A stretch of DNA of 64,000 nucleotides from GCA-2718815 sp963578105. GTDB taxonomy: Bacteria; Planctomycetota; Planctomycetia; Pirellulales; Pirellulaceae. The stretch lies in the NCBI GenBank assembly GCA_963578105.1, contig CAUZBP010000015.1:1-64000 (forward strand), given 5' to 3'. The notes below the pieces were generated by a model. It was not told the DNA's origin. It saw only the letters and a list, made by a program, of their open reading frames with translations, and made no database searches. Each line of letters opens with the position of its first letter. Position 1 is the first letter of the stretch. Shown piece by piece: positions 56,380-64,000 of this stretch. The position numbers and the translations under genes are program-made.

Positions 56380-56702
56380 CTTTCAACTGACGAAGGACTT
56401 GAGACCATCTGTAGGGAGGGAGGGTTTTGGAAAAATCACTACCCCTTTCACCAGGAAAGGGAGATTTGGGGAAAACTTTCTCAGTCGTTTTAGTCAATTC
56501 GTATTATACTCTTCTTAAAACCTGAGGAAATGCTGGTTGTAACCCGCAATATCTACAACCTGGCTCCAATTCTGACGGCGAGACTCGCTTGTTTTTGGAA
56601 TCCTCCTTATAAACGGCTTCGAAAGTTTCAAAAATTAAGGTATTTTAAAGTAGAAGTGTTCTCACTGGTGAGTTGCTGGCTAAGTTCTCGAAAGGGCTAG
56701 GA
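56380..56702. other. Divergent intergenic region
   Basis: About 320 bases between the zinc-ribbon/GYF gene (minus) and the ClpP-like gene (plus). An A/T-rich patch lies at 56480-56520. No motif was fixed with confidence. Confidence 0.4.
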
Positions 56703-57341
56703 ATGGCAAAATCAGATCAAGAGTTGGAACGAGAAGACCCAATTGAGATTGCCATTGTAGGCGATTTGACGGAGCACGAAGCTGAATTGACACAGCAACT
56801 GCTCGCAGTGCCTCGGGGTGGTGAATGTACTCTTTTTTTCGATTCACCGGGCGGCAGTCCCTACTGCGCCATGTCGCTGATGTCTCTGATTTTGCTCCGT
56901 AATCTGAAGGCAACCGGATTCGTGACGGGTGAGTGTTCGTCGGCCACTCTGTGGGTCTTTGCCTCCTGCTATAAACGTTTTGTCACTCCGTTCAGTGTGC
57001 TCCTGTTTCATCCCATGAAGTGGCAGAGCGAAGAACACATTGGACTCTCCGAGGCCGCCGAGTGGGCTCGCCATTTTGGTCACTTGGAGACGGAGATGGA
57101 TTTTATGTTGGCAGAGCTTTTGCAAGTTGACATGCAACGCATCAGCAGTTGGATTACCCCGGGCCGTTACGTGTCTGGTCGAGAATTTGCCGAGGCAGGA
57201 TTTGCAAATTTGATCAAGTTTCAGGAACTTCCTTCTTTCAGCGTCTCGAAAGATCACTCTGCCGACAACAAGCCTGTCGCGGAGAAGGCTGGCGACAACG
57301 GCAACGGCGCTCAGACCGTTGTCAAGCGGGTGAAGTCGTGA
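56703..57341 (+). CDS. ClpP/SppA-like serine protease homologue
   Basis: The 212-residue protein has the ClpP pattern: F-F-D-S-P-G-G-S at about 45-52, then T-G-E-C-S-S-A-T-L-W where Ser80 aligns with the ClpP nucleophile, and L-L-F-H-P-M-K with His103. The region that should hold the third catalytic residue (ClpP has Asp) reads I-T-P-G-R-Y-V-S-G, so Asp seems replaced, perhaps by Gly. The ATG at 56703 is preferred since GGGCTAGGA lies upstream; a TTG at 56673 would add ten residues. No Clp ATPase is near. Confidence 0.75.
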   Translation: MAKSDQELEREDPIEIAIVGDLTEHEAELTQQLLAVPRGGECTLFFDSPGGSPYCAMSLMSLILLRNLKATGFVTGECSSATLWVFASCYKRFVTPFSVLLFHPMKWQSEEHIGLSEAAEWARHFGHLETEMDFMLAELLQVDMQRISSWITPGRYVSGREFAEAGFANLIKFQELPSFSVSKDHSADNKPVAEKAGDNGNGAQTVVKRVKS

Positions 57342-57521
57342 AGGAATTACGGGTCACGACTTGCTACAAACGATCCGCAATCCTGCGATAGCGACTAGAT
57401 CAGCTGACGACTTGTGGGTGATGTCGTTTTCTTCGCAGAGAGTAACCGTTCGTTCTATTTTGGTTCGAAGTGTATTGAACGGTTATTTCAGTGGACTTCC
57501 TCGTTCGAAAAGTTCAGACGG

Positions 57522-58514
57522 TTACCGGTATCCTTCGTGGCACTGGGAGCAAACTTTGCTTATTTCGCCAGCCGCTTTGCGTGCTGCCGGGTAATTGTCC
57601 AGCTTCACTGCCCGGATGACTTCCAGAGCGTTAGCTTCGAGCGTCTTGCAGTAGTTTGAGTAGTCCTCATCATCCCAATACTCAAAACCTTCTTGTCGGA
57701 TAACGTAGGCAATGGCAGCAACGAGTTCGGCCTCGTGGATCAGATTTTCCGATTGTTTCTTAAACTCAATTTTATTGGCTGTGCCTTCCGTAATCGATTT
57801 GTGATGTGCCTGTTCCATTCGTTGCATCATGAGAGGACGATCACAAACTCGATCCCAGCCTGATCGATCCCTGGAGGGTTGATTGGAGAATGATCCACCA
57901 CTCACCAGATCGTTTAAATCGATTTTTCGCAGCTTGGCTTCATTGTAGGCCTGGATGGTACCCACCTTGGAATTAAAACCGGCCCGCGCGAAGCTGTCCC
58001 TGGCTGCAGCGGCCTGATTTTTCCATCGCACCTCACCGTCGTATTCGGCAATGATGGCAAACAGCAAAGCTAACATCGAGAAGTGTTGACGCCCTTCCTT
58101 AAAGCCACCGCTCTGGTATCTGCCTGGCGTGGTAATGCCCGGGTCGACGGCAAACTTGATTCTTTTCACCTCGTCTTCGAGTGTGGCCGCTGATATCAGC
58201 CGGGACCAGGCGTAGCCGGCTTCTGCAGGTTCGGTTTTGTCCGGCGACTGCGTTTGGACACCGGGGCGTCCAGAAGAAGAGGATAAGAGATTGGCAGGCC
58301 TCTTTCCCTCGAGAGCTTCAACCAGGGCGTTGCCAAAGAACACCGGGGACGGGCTGGTTTTCTGTAAGTTTGGGGGCTTGGCTCGACGAAGGGGGGCCGG
58401 TGCCGCGTTCTGTGCCCCCGACCAGCAAATCCGATGGTTTGTAAAAAAGAAGAGCAAGAAAAGACTGATTTGAAACAGGCTTCTCAGGGACCGCTGCTGC
58501 ATGATAGGGGCCAT
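57522..58514 (-). CDS. Secreted protein with single C-terminal C-x-x-C-H site
   Basis: The 330-residue protein has a signal peptide (F-Q-I-S-L-F-L-L-F-F-F-T-N-H), a Pro-rich linker, and a helical body ending in C-S-Q-C-H-E-G-Y-R. A C-terminal C-x-x-C-H after helices is the cytochrome c'-like arrangement. A GGAG lies before the ATG at 58514. It is divergent from apbE, whose product adds FMN covalently to redox proteins, so an electron-transfer link is possible but not shown. Confidence 0.7.
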   Translation of the reverse strand: MAPIMQQRSLRSLFQISLFLLFFFTNHRICWSGAQNAAPAPLRRAKPPNLQKTSPSPVFFGNALVEALEGKRPANLLSSSSGRPGVQTQSPDKTEPAEAGYAWSRLISAATLEDEVKRIKFAVDPGITTPGRYQSGGFKEGRQHFSMLALLFAIIAEYDGEVRWKNQAAAARDSFARAGFNSKVGTIQAYNEAKLRKIDLNDLVSGGSFSNQPSRDRSGWDRVCDRPLMMQRMEQAHHKSITEGTANKIEFKKQSENLIHEAELVAAIAYVIRQEGFEYWDDEDYSNYCKTLEANALEVIRAVKLDNYPAARKAAGEISKVCSQCHEGYR

Positions 58515-58643
58515 ATTTTGTGTTCTCCGGAGGGAGTGAACACAGCGGAAATGAGACGGACGAAGGGGTCGAAAGAGGTACGCAGTTTCAGGTTATCACG
58601 ACTCGGCCCCTGCGGGCAATACACGAGGCCGGTGGGCAACGGC

Positions 58644-58649
58644 TATAAT
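58644..58649 (+). promoter_or_regulatory. TATAAT directly before apbE, suggests a leaderless transcript
   Basis: TATAAT at 58644-58649 ends seven bases before the ATG at 58657, so transcription would start at about the ATG. The -35 region is weak. Confidence 0.45.
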
Positions 58650-58656
58650 AGTGTGA

Positions 58657-59790
58657 ATGAGCACTCCGAAAAAATCGCGTCGTGGCTTCCTGGCCAATAC
58701 GCTTGGTCAAGGTCGAGGCCGGATTGACGAGTCTTCCGCCACGAATTCTCCGGCAACTGGTTTGGGGGCGACGATCCCGGAGCAACAGGTGGAACGCACA
58801 TGCCTGCTGCAGATTGATCGCCGGGCGATGGCCTGTCAATTCGCGATACTTCTCAATGACGGGCAGTACACCAACGGTGCCGAAAGTGCTTTTCAGGCCC
58901 TGGACCTGGTGGACAGGCTCGAGGATCAGATGTCGGTCTACCGCGAGTCGAGCGAAATCAGCCAACTCAACCACATGGCCGGCCGGCAACCTGTTGTGGT
59001 GGAATTTCGCTTGTTTGAATTACTCCAATTGGCGATGGAAATTTATTCCGCGAGTGGCGGGGCATTTGACATTACCTCAGCACCTCTCTCCAGATTATGG
59101 GGATTCTCCCGGCGACAGGGCGAGCTGCCGCCAGAGGGCGACATCGAGGCTGTTTTGGAGAACGTGGGAGGCCATTTACTTGAACTTAACCAGAAAAACC
59201 GGACGATTGCCTTTTCGCGGTCCGCAACTGAGATCAATTTGGGCGGGATTGGTAAAGGCTTCGCTTTGGACCGTTGCCTGGAGTTACTGAGGGCCGAGGG
59301 TATCGAACACGTTTTGATGCACGGGGGTAAAAGCAGCGTCATGGCACAGGGAGACCGCTGGACGGCGGAACAACTGCCTGGCTGGAAAGTGGGTGTGCGC
59401 CATCCGTTGCGTGCCGATGCCCGTTTGCTGGAGATTCAACTGCATGATCAGGCGTTAAGCACTTCGGGGGCTGCCACACAATCGTTTCACTATCAAGGAA
59501 AACGTTACGGGCACATTTTGGACCCTCGAAACGGCTACCCATCTGCCGGCGTCTATTCGGCAACAGTGGTTGCCGACAGCGCCGCGGTTGCCGACGCTTT
59601 GTCGACCGCTTTCTACGTATTAGGGCACGAAAAAAGCATGGAATATTGTTCCCAGCAGGAAAATATGGCGACAGCGATTGTTGTTCCGGGACAGCATTCG
59701 GGATGGATTGACATTCACACTTACGGGTTTTGCGAGGAAGATATCAAGATTGTTCAGGACCAATCTTGTCACTTCATTCGTCACGACTGA
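58657..59790 (+). CDS. apbE: FAD:protein FMN transferase ApbE
   Basis: ApbE attaches FMN to Thr or Ser in targets such as Rnf/Nqr subunits. The 377-residue protein has a Tat-like leader (S-R-R-G-F-L-A-N-T-L-G), then A-F-D-I-T-S-A-P-L, G-G-I-G-K-G-F-A-L-D (flavin and metal binding), A-L-S-T-S-G-A-A-T-Q-S-F, H-I-L-D-P-R-N-G-Y-P-S-A-G, and A-D-A-L-S-T-A-F with the catalytic-site Asp/Thr pattern. No partner redox complex is nearby. The gene may be transcribed without a leader. Confidence 0.92.
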   Translation: MSTPKKSRRGFLANTLGQGRGRIDESSATNSPATGLGATIPEQQVERTCLLQIDRRAMACQFAILLNDGQYTNGAESAFQALDLVDRLEDQMSVYRESSEISQLNHMAGRQPVVVEFRLFELLQLAMEIYSASGGAFDITSAPLSRLWGFSRRQGELPPEGDIEAVLENVGGHLLELNQKNRTIAFSRSATEINLGGIGKGFALDRCLELLRAEGIEHVLMHGGKSSVMAQGDRWTAEQLPGWKVGVRHPLRADARLLEIQLHDQALSTSGAATQSFHYQGKRYGHILDPRNGYPSAGVYSATVVADSAAVADALSTAFYVLGHEKSMEYCSQQENMATAIVVPGQHSGWIDIHTYGFCEEDIKIVQDQSCHFIRHD

Positions 59791-59847
59791 GAATAGGTCG
59801 AAGTCCACGGAGAAAAACGCGACCTGCGGGTTCAGAAAGGGTGAAAG

Positions 59848-60093
59848 TTGAAGAAGACCGTTGATTTGTTGTTTGAAGAAACCGGATTGGCTATCGAGGA
59901 TGTTGCGGAACGCGCGAACATGTAACCCGCCCGAGTCGAAACGATTGCTTTGGGACGCTGGACACCAAGCTCTGCGGAAAGGCAAAAAGTAGCCCAGGTT
60001 TTCGGAGTGTCGGCTGACGAGGTGGCCTGGGGACACACGATGGACCCTCGCAATATTCGTTATCACCGTTATGGAATGAAGGAAGAATTTTGA
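59848..60093 (+). pseudogene. XRE-like helix-turn-helix gene with in-frame TAA
   Basis: From a TTG at 59848 the frame reads K-K-T-V-D-L-L-F-E-E-T-G-L-A-I-E-D-V-A-E-R-A-N-M, then TAA at 59923, then P-A-R-V-E-T-I-A-L-G-R-W-T-P-S, R-Q-K-V-A-Q-V-F-G-V-S-A-D-E-V-A-W and G-H-T-M-D-P-R-N-I-R-Y to a TGA at 60091. Both halves together form one HTH protein of about 80 residues. The stop sits in the turn of the HTH. It is either a decaying regulator or a sequence error. Confidence 0.75.
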
Positions 60094-60410
60094 ATTCCGT
60101 CTCGGACTGACTGGCAGTTGAATTGCGCGTGTTCAGAGAACCAGGGAACCGTTCTGAAATGGGTGGTCTACTTAGTCACGGTTGTGGAGTATTTGAACGC
60201 AACCGATTCGGGACTCAATGCGCGCAACGTTCCGATCGCGAGTTCATCGAACTGAGCTGCTTCGGCACGACGAAAAGAGCACATGATCGTGAACCGGCTG
60301 TCAGTTTAAAGTCACAACGACTTTAATGAGCGATGGCAGTCCCGTCGACCGACCTCTCATAGCGAAAATTCGGGCACATATCTCTACATATGTTTGAAAG
60401 ACGGCAAGAA
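60094..60410. other. Intergenic stretch
   Basis: About 320 bases between the HTH pseudogene and the terminator at 60411. No gene or RNA recognised. Confidence 0.4.
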
Positions 60411-60446
60411 AAAAAACGGCCTCCGACGAACGTCGAAGGCCGTTTT
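60411..60446 (-). terminator. Strong rho-independent terminator for the Cys-repeat gene
   Basis: AAAACGGCCT-CCGACG and CGTCG-AAGGCCGTTTT form a long stem. On the minus strand it is followed by a run of eight Ts, so it ends the transcript of the gene at 60515-60886. On the plus strand the T-run is short. Confidence 0.9.
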
Positions 60447-60514
60447 GAGTTCACTTAACATGGGCCGTTTCAGAGACAGGACGGCGTCGATGTCAGGCGA
60501 TTTAATAGTCGCGA

Positions 60515-60886
60515 CTAGAGCCCACAAGAAGGCTCGCAACCACAGGAAGGTTCAGCATCGCAGCACACTGCACAATCGCAAATGGAAGGCAGGCAGGACA
60601 GCAAATCTCGAATCTTGCTGAGCAAACCACAACCACAGGCAATCTCGCAACCACAACTGGGCTCACAACCACAACTGGGCTCACAACCACAAGTAGGTTC
60701 GGGAGCGGCACAGGTGGGTTCGGGAGCGGGGCAACCGCAGGACGGTTCACAACCGCAAGACACCTCACAACAACCAGTCACGTGGCTCAACAGGCCACCA
60801 AACAGACCGCCAGCATTCGCGGCGGGAGCGCTCAGGCAAACCACGAAGGCTACCAGGAGCGCGGCAAAAGCGAATCGAGTCTTCAT
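60515..60886 (-). CDS. Secreted protein with C-G-C-E-P-S repeats
   Basis: The 123-residue protein has a signal peptide (F-A-F-A-A-L-L-V-A-F-V-V-C-L-S-A-P-A-A-N-A), a short G-L-F-G-G-L-L motif, then repeats of C-G-C-E-P-S interrupted by P-A-P-E-P-T and a helical C-terminal section (L-L-S-K-I-R-D-L-L). About 24 Cys in 100 mature residues imply many disulfides or metal binding. AGGAG lies nine bases before ATG within a short inverted repeat. A strong terminator follows. The role is unknown. Confidence 0.75.
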   Translation of the reverse strand: MKTRFAFAALLVAFVVCLSAPAANAGGLFGGLLSHVTGCCEVSCGCEPSCGCPAPEPTCAAPEPTCGCEPSCGCEPSCGCEIACGCGLLSKIRDLLSCLPSICDCAVCCDAEPSCGCEPSCGL

Positions 60887-61422
60887 AAGGAGGAACTCCT
60901 ACAAAATGGAAACAAATAGTGATACTTTGGGAGGTAAACACACGTCTTTACAAAGCTACCGTACTTTTTCGCCCCAGCGCTACTCAACAAACAACCGATT
61001 TGACATAGCGGGCATGAGACGATGAGTGCGTCAGCCTTACGAGGGGTATCGACCCTCATAGGCTCCTCAAATTAACTACACTAGGCCTTTTGCCAGCATT
61101 CTCACACAATACGAAGTTGACGACAGCGGTTGATTGGCATCTGACGGTTGGACTCAACTGAAGCATGAGTCCCAATACCTGACCTGTATGGATTTTTGTT
61201 TTAAAAGTGTTGTGAGTTTGACGGCTGTAGGGATGACACGGTGGAACTTGTTCGCCAGGCCCAGATGGTGTGCTGTTCCAGCCCATCACCGCTGACTAAA
61301 CTTTTTCCTTGAACCGGCAGATGGACAGCTTCCGCCACGGGAAGCATGACGAATGGGACACCAATGATCTGGTGGCCGATGGTCTCGGTTCATCCGACCC
61401 CGTTTAAAATGAGACGCTGACG
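60887..61422. other. Divergent region before pgk
   Basis: About 535 bases holding the promoters of the Cys-repeat gene (minus) and pgk (plus). The sequence AGGAG-GAA-CTCCT at 60888-60900 makes a small hairpin that would cover the ribosome site of the Cys-repeat gene. No other gene was found. Confidence 0.4.
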
Positions 61423-62610
61423 ATGGCCAAACGAACAATCAAAAAAATTGATGTCACTGATAAAACCGTGCTGATGCGACTTGATCTGAACGTGCCCCTC
61501 GATGATGGGGGCAGCATCACTGACGATCGGCGGATACGGTTGGCGTTGCCGTCGGTTGAATCTGTACTCAGTCGTCAAGGACGGCTGATTCTTATGAGCC
61601 ATCTTGGCCGCCCTCGAGGGGAAGCTGAAGATTCCAAATTCAGCTTGGAGCCCGTTGCTCAACGACTTGCGGAGTTGATCGCTCACCCGGTGCTTTTTGC
61701 CCGTGACATTGTGGGTCCAGACGCCCAAAGCAAGGTCCGGGAATTGGATACGGGCGGGATTCTTTTGCTGGAAAATTTGCGATTCCATCCCGGAGAACAA
61801 AAGGGGGACAAAGTGTTTTCCCACGCGCTGGCTGCGATGGCGGATGTCTACTGCAACGACGCTTTCGGTACCTGCCACCGTGAAGATGCCTCGATGGTGG
61901 GAGTTCCACAAGCCATGGGAGGCAAACCCAGGGTGGTTGGTTTACTGGTTGCCAAGGAGATTCAGTACCTGGCGGACGTTATTTCCGCTCCGCAACGTCC
62001 GTTCATGGCAATTCTGGGAGGTGCGAAGGTCTCAGACAAGATCAGCGTCATCAAGAATCTGCTGAAGATTTGTGACAAAGTTCTGATTGGCGGTGCGATG
62101 GCTTACACGTTTGCGCTTGCCCGAGGCGGACAGGTTGGCCAGAGTCTGGTTGAACCTGACAAAGTGGACTTAGCGAAGGAACTCATCGACACTGGTGGAG
62201 AGCGTCTGGTTCTACCACTGGACACGCATTGCGGGGACGGCTTCAACTCAACGTGCAACAAACGCGTCGTGGATGCCGGGGAGATACCGGAAGGTTTTCA
62301 GGGACTCGACATCGGTCCTGCAACGGCAATGCACTACGCCACGTTACTGCAGGCTGGAAAGACGATTGTCTGGAACGGTCCGATGGGGGTGTTTGAAATT
62401 CCACCATTTGATGCGGGAACGAAAACAATTGCTCAAGCCATTGCGAACGTTGATGCGGTGAGTATCATTGGGGGCGGTGACAGTGCGGCTGCGATCGACC
62501 AATTCGGATTCACCGATCAGGTGACCCATGTGAGCACTGGTGGAGGTGCCAGTTTGGCCATGCTTGAGGGAAGGAGCTTTCCCGCTGTAGAATTACTTGA
62601 CGACGCGTAA
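61423..62610 (+). CDS. pgk: Phosphoglycerate kinase
   Basis: The glycolytic kinase moves phosphate from 1,3-bisphosphoglycerate to ADP. The 395-residue protein has R-L-D-L-N-V-P-L-D-D-G, S-H-L-G-R-P-R-G (substrate binding), L-L-E-N-L-R-F-H-P-G-E, V-Y-C-N-D-A-F-G-T-C-H-R and G-G-A-M-A-Y-T-F, I-V-W-N-G-P-M-G-V-F-E, and G-G-G-D-S-A-A-A near the end. No gap neighbour is close. Its last 18 bases overlap the end of the convergent gene on the other strand. Confidence 0.97.
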   Translation: MAKRTIKKIDVTDKTVLMRLDLNVPLDDGGSITDDRRIRLALPSVESVLSRQGRLILMSHLGRPRGEAEDSKFSLEPVAQRLAELIAHPVLFARDIVGPDAQSKVRELDTGGILLLENLRFHPGEQKGDKVFSHALAAMADVYCNDAFGTCHREDASMVGVPQAMGGKPRVVGLLVAKEIQYLADVISAPQRPFMAILGGAKVSDKISVIKNLLKICDKVLIGGAMAYTFALARGGQVGQSLVEPDKVDLAKELIDTGGERLVLPLDTHCGDGFNSTCNKRVVDAGEIPEGFQGLDIGPATAMHYATLLQAGKTIVWNGPMGVFEIPPFDAGTKTIAQAIANVDAVSIIGGGDSAAAIDQFGFTDQVTHVSTGGGASLAMLEGRSFPAVELLDDA

Positions 62611-64000
62611 AGCCTGAAGGTCTTTGCGGAAATTCAATTTCCATGCAGAGACTCCGGTTGCCGTTGATACCAGGAGTACCATGCTGTTGTTCCAGGAAGT
62701 CAATTCCAGTCCGCGCAGTGCCATCCCGAATTGAAAACTGTCCCGGAAAGTTCCGTCTTCGGATACAAACCATATCGATCCGTCAGCTCCAGGAATGATC
62801 CACCACGGCTGCTTCCCTAACAAAGAAGCTGTTGTCGAACGGACGGGTTGAATAGGGCCTTGGTGCATTCCTGCCGGTAAACGAATCCTCCACCTTTCTT
62901 GCAGATTACTATCCATGCCAATGGCGATGTGGTCTGCTTCCAAGTCATAAGCCAGGCCGCAATACGATGGCGGCTTTCTGTGTAGATTCTCGTGGGCGGC
63001 AAGATGATAGATCGCTTCCCCCGGGGTCTGCAGTTCGAGTTCCGGGCGACCGTCAAACCGGATGGGCAACACCCTGCCTTGATGATCGGTGACCAACAAT
63101 CGGTTTGCCTCCGTAGCGGGTGCTCTGTGGACGGCCAGAGATAGTACTGAATGGGCTGCCCGGCTGCGCCACAATAGTGTTCCCTCGAGCGATACAGCAT
63201 GCACACCTACGGTCCCCCAAAACCCCACGCACATTTCGGGGCGTTGGTCGCCATCCAAGTCGACCAATTCTAAATCCTGAATTCCGTCATGCTGCTGGTC
63301 GGTTTCAGGATACGTCAAAGTTATTTTCCAGTTTTCATCGAAGACAAATGCTTTGGTCCCCGAGGGCATGCTTCCGGCATAGATCTGCCTTCCGTCAGCG
63401 AGTCGAGAAAAATCGAGGTAAGTGATTCCTCCATTCGGTGGCAGTTGCAATTCGTGCCGTGCGACAAGCGTTCCGCTCTTGTCAAGTTCGACCACGCATC
63501 TCGGTCCATCGTGGAGCAAGACAGTTGACGGCGACCGTCCGTTAAAAAAATAGACATTACCAGCAGATGCCACCTCGTTATATTCCCATAACGGTGTCAA
63601 GCTGAAGTGTCGGGGCGGGGCCCTGGTTTGGATGGTTGCCTGTGGAATGTTGTGCGTTGGCTGGGCAACATCGCCCGCGGCAATCAGAAGTTGTTGACGG
63701 TAATTGCGAGTTTCCTCAATGTATTTCCCGACAATTTCCTGCGCCAGATCAGCGCCTTGCAGCAAACGGTCCACGATGCCTGGTAGTTGAGAGGAAAAGT
63801 CCGGATTTATTCCGATTTCAAATAGCTGAACGTGGCCCCGCGGATCCAAAACAACCGTGGTAGGTGCAACCGGAATCTTGAAGATGCTTTTGCCATGAGC
63901 CTGAGTATCGCGCAATACGGGTACCCGCACTCTCCAGTCTGTCAGTAAAGATTCAAGCTGCTCGTCAGTGATATTGTCTCCTTCGGCCCACACTCCAAAA
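62593..64000 (-). CDS. Thioredoxin-like plus beta-propeller protein (5' end missing)
   Basis: The frame runs off the right edge: codons F-G-V-W-A-E-G-D precede and include the first possible GTG at 63993, which reads like the inside of a redoxin fold. The N-terminal part has a redoxin-like pattern (V-A-P-T-T-V-V-L-D-P-R-G-H-V) without visible C-x-x-C. From about residue 135 a propeller of about 330 residues follows with a V-D-L-D-G-D-Q-R-P-E-M FG-GAP/integrin-like repeat. The product is probably secreted or in the periplasm. Its stop overlaps pgk by 18 bases. Confidence 0.7.
   Translation of the reverse strand, partial: FGVWAEGDNITDEQLESLLTDWRVRVPVLRDTQAHGKSIFKIPVAPTTVVLDPRGHVQLFEIGINPDFSSQLPGIVDRLLQGADLAQEIVGKYIEETRNYRQQLLIAAGDVAQPTHNIPQATIQTRAPPRHFSLTPLWEYNEVASAGNVYFFNGRSPSTVLLHDGPRCVVELDKSGTLVARHELQLPPNGGITYLDFSRLADGRQIYAGSMPSGTKAFVFDENWKITLTYPETDQQHDGIQDLELVDLDGDQRPEMCVGFWGTVGVHAVSLEGTLLWRSRAAHSVLSLAVHRAPATEANRLLVTDHQGRVLPIRFDGRPELELQTPGEAIYHLAAHENLHRKPPSYCGLAYDLEADHIAIGMDSNLQERWRIRLPAGMHQGPIQPVRSTTASLLGKQPWWIIPGADGSIWFVSEDGTFRDSFQFGMALRGLELTSWNNSMVLLVSTATGVSAWKLNFRKDLQALRVVK

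Overview
The window looks like chromosome from a member of the Planctomycetota, probably of the Pirellulales type. The reasons are the typical protein families (DUF1501, DUF1549/DUF1553, Gfo/Idh/MocA oxidoreductases with twin-arginine leaders, PQQ-like propellers, GYF and GIDE domain membrane proteins), an N-terminally extended L9, a formaldehyde-activating-enzyme homologue, and many short secreted low-complexity proteins. I saw no tRNA, rRNA, CRISPR array, insertion sequence or prophage.

Region 1 (1-11.4 kb) is a housekeeping block. It holds the end of a large TPR/secretin-like protein with Gly-Met repeats, an orphan groES, and the information-processing run rplY-pth-rpsF-ssb-rplI-dnaB, followed by citrate synthase and a CYTH (class IV adenylate cyclase-like) protein on the other strand. 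Region 2 (11.4-31.2 kb) has a PpiC foldase, two methyltransferases (one an orphan DNA methylase), mfd and uvrD/pcrA side by side, a free-standing RNA polymerase alpha-CTD protein, a PQQ-like propeller, an undescribed three-gene membrane/arrestin-like/P-loop operon, secreted Cys- and Pro-rich proteins, and a translationally coupled TGS-GTPase/PolX pair.

Region 3 (31.2-51.2 kb) is accessory. It carries secreted propellers, a 653-residue repeat protein that probably forms a beta-helix, a GH32/43-like five-blade propeller, oxidoreductases, an HpaI-type aldolase, an Nramp-like transporter, a glycosyltransferase and a DUF1501/DUF1549-1553 pair. Between these genes lie several decayed remnants, some alignable to intact genes in the same window: two C-terminal pieces of the propeller family, a piece of the 35 kb family, a DUF1501 tail, a HAD phosphatase lacking its nucleophile motif, and a DUF3365 haem lipoprotein with a TGA in its signal peptide. 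This suggests repeated gain and loss.

Region 4 (51.2-64 kb) has a DTW-domain tRNA-modifying enzyme with a long C-terminal extension, a Fae homologue that seems to lack the catalytic His, a membrane-linked P-loop ATPase with two companions, a ClpP-like protein, a mono-haem protein beside apbE, an HTH gene broken by a TAA, a Cys-repeat secreted protein with a strong terminator, pgk, and the end of a thioredoxin-like/propeller protein running off the window.

The best candidates for something undescribed are the free-standing alpha-CTD, the three-gene operon at 23.6-25.9 kb, the G-N/D-D-x-Y repeat protein, and the Fae and ClpP homologues with altered active sites. All assignments come from reading sequence motifs; no database search was run.
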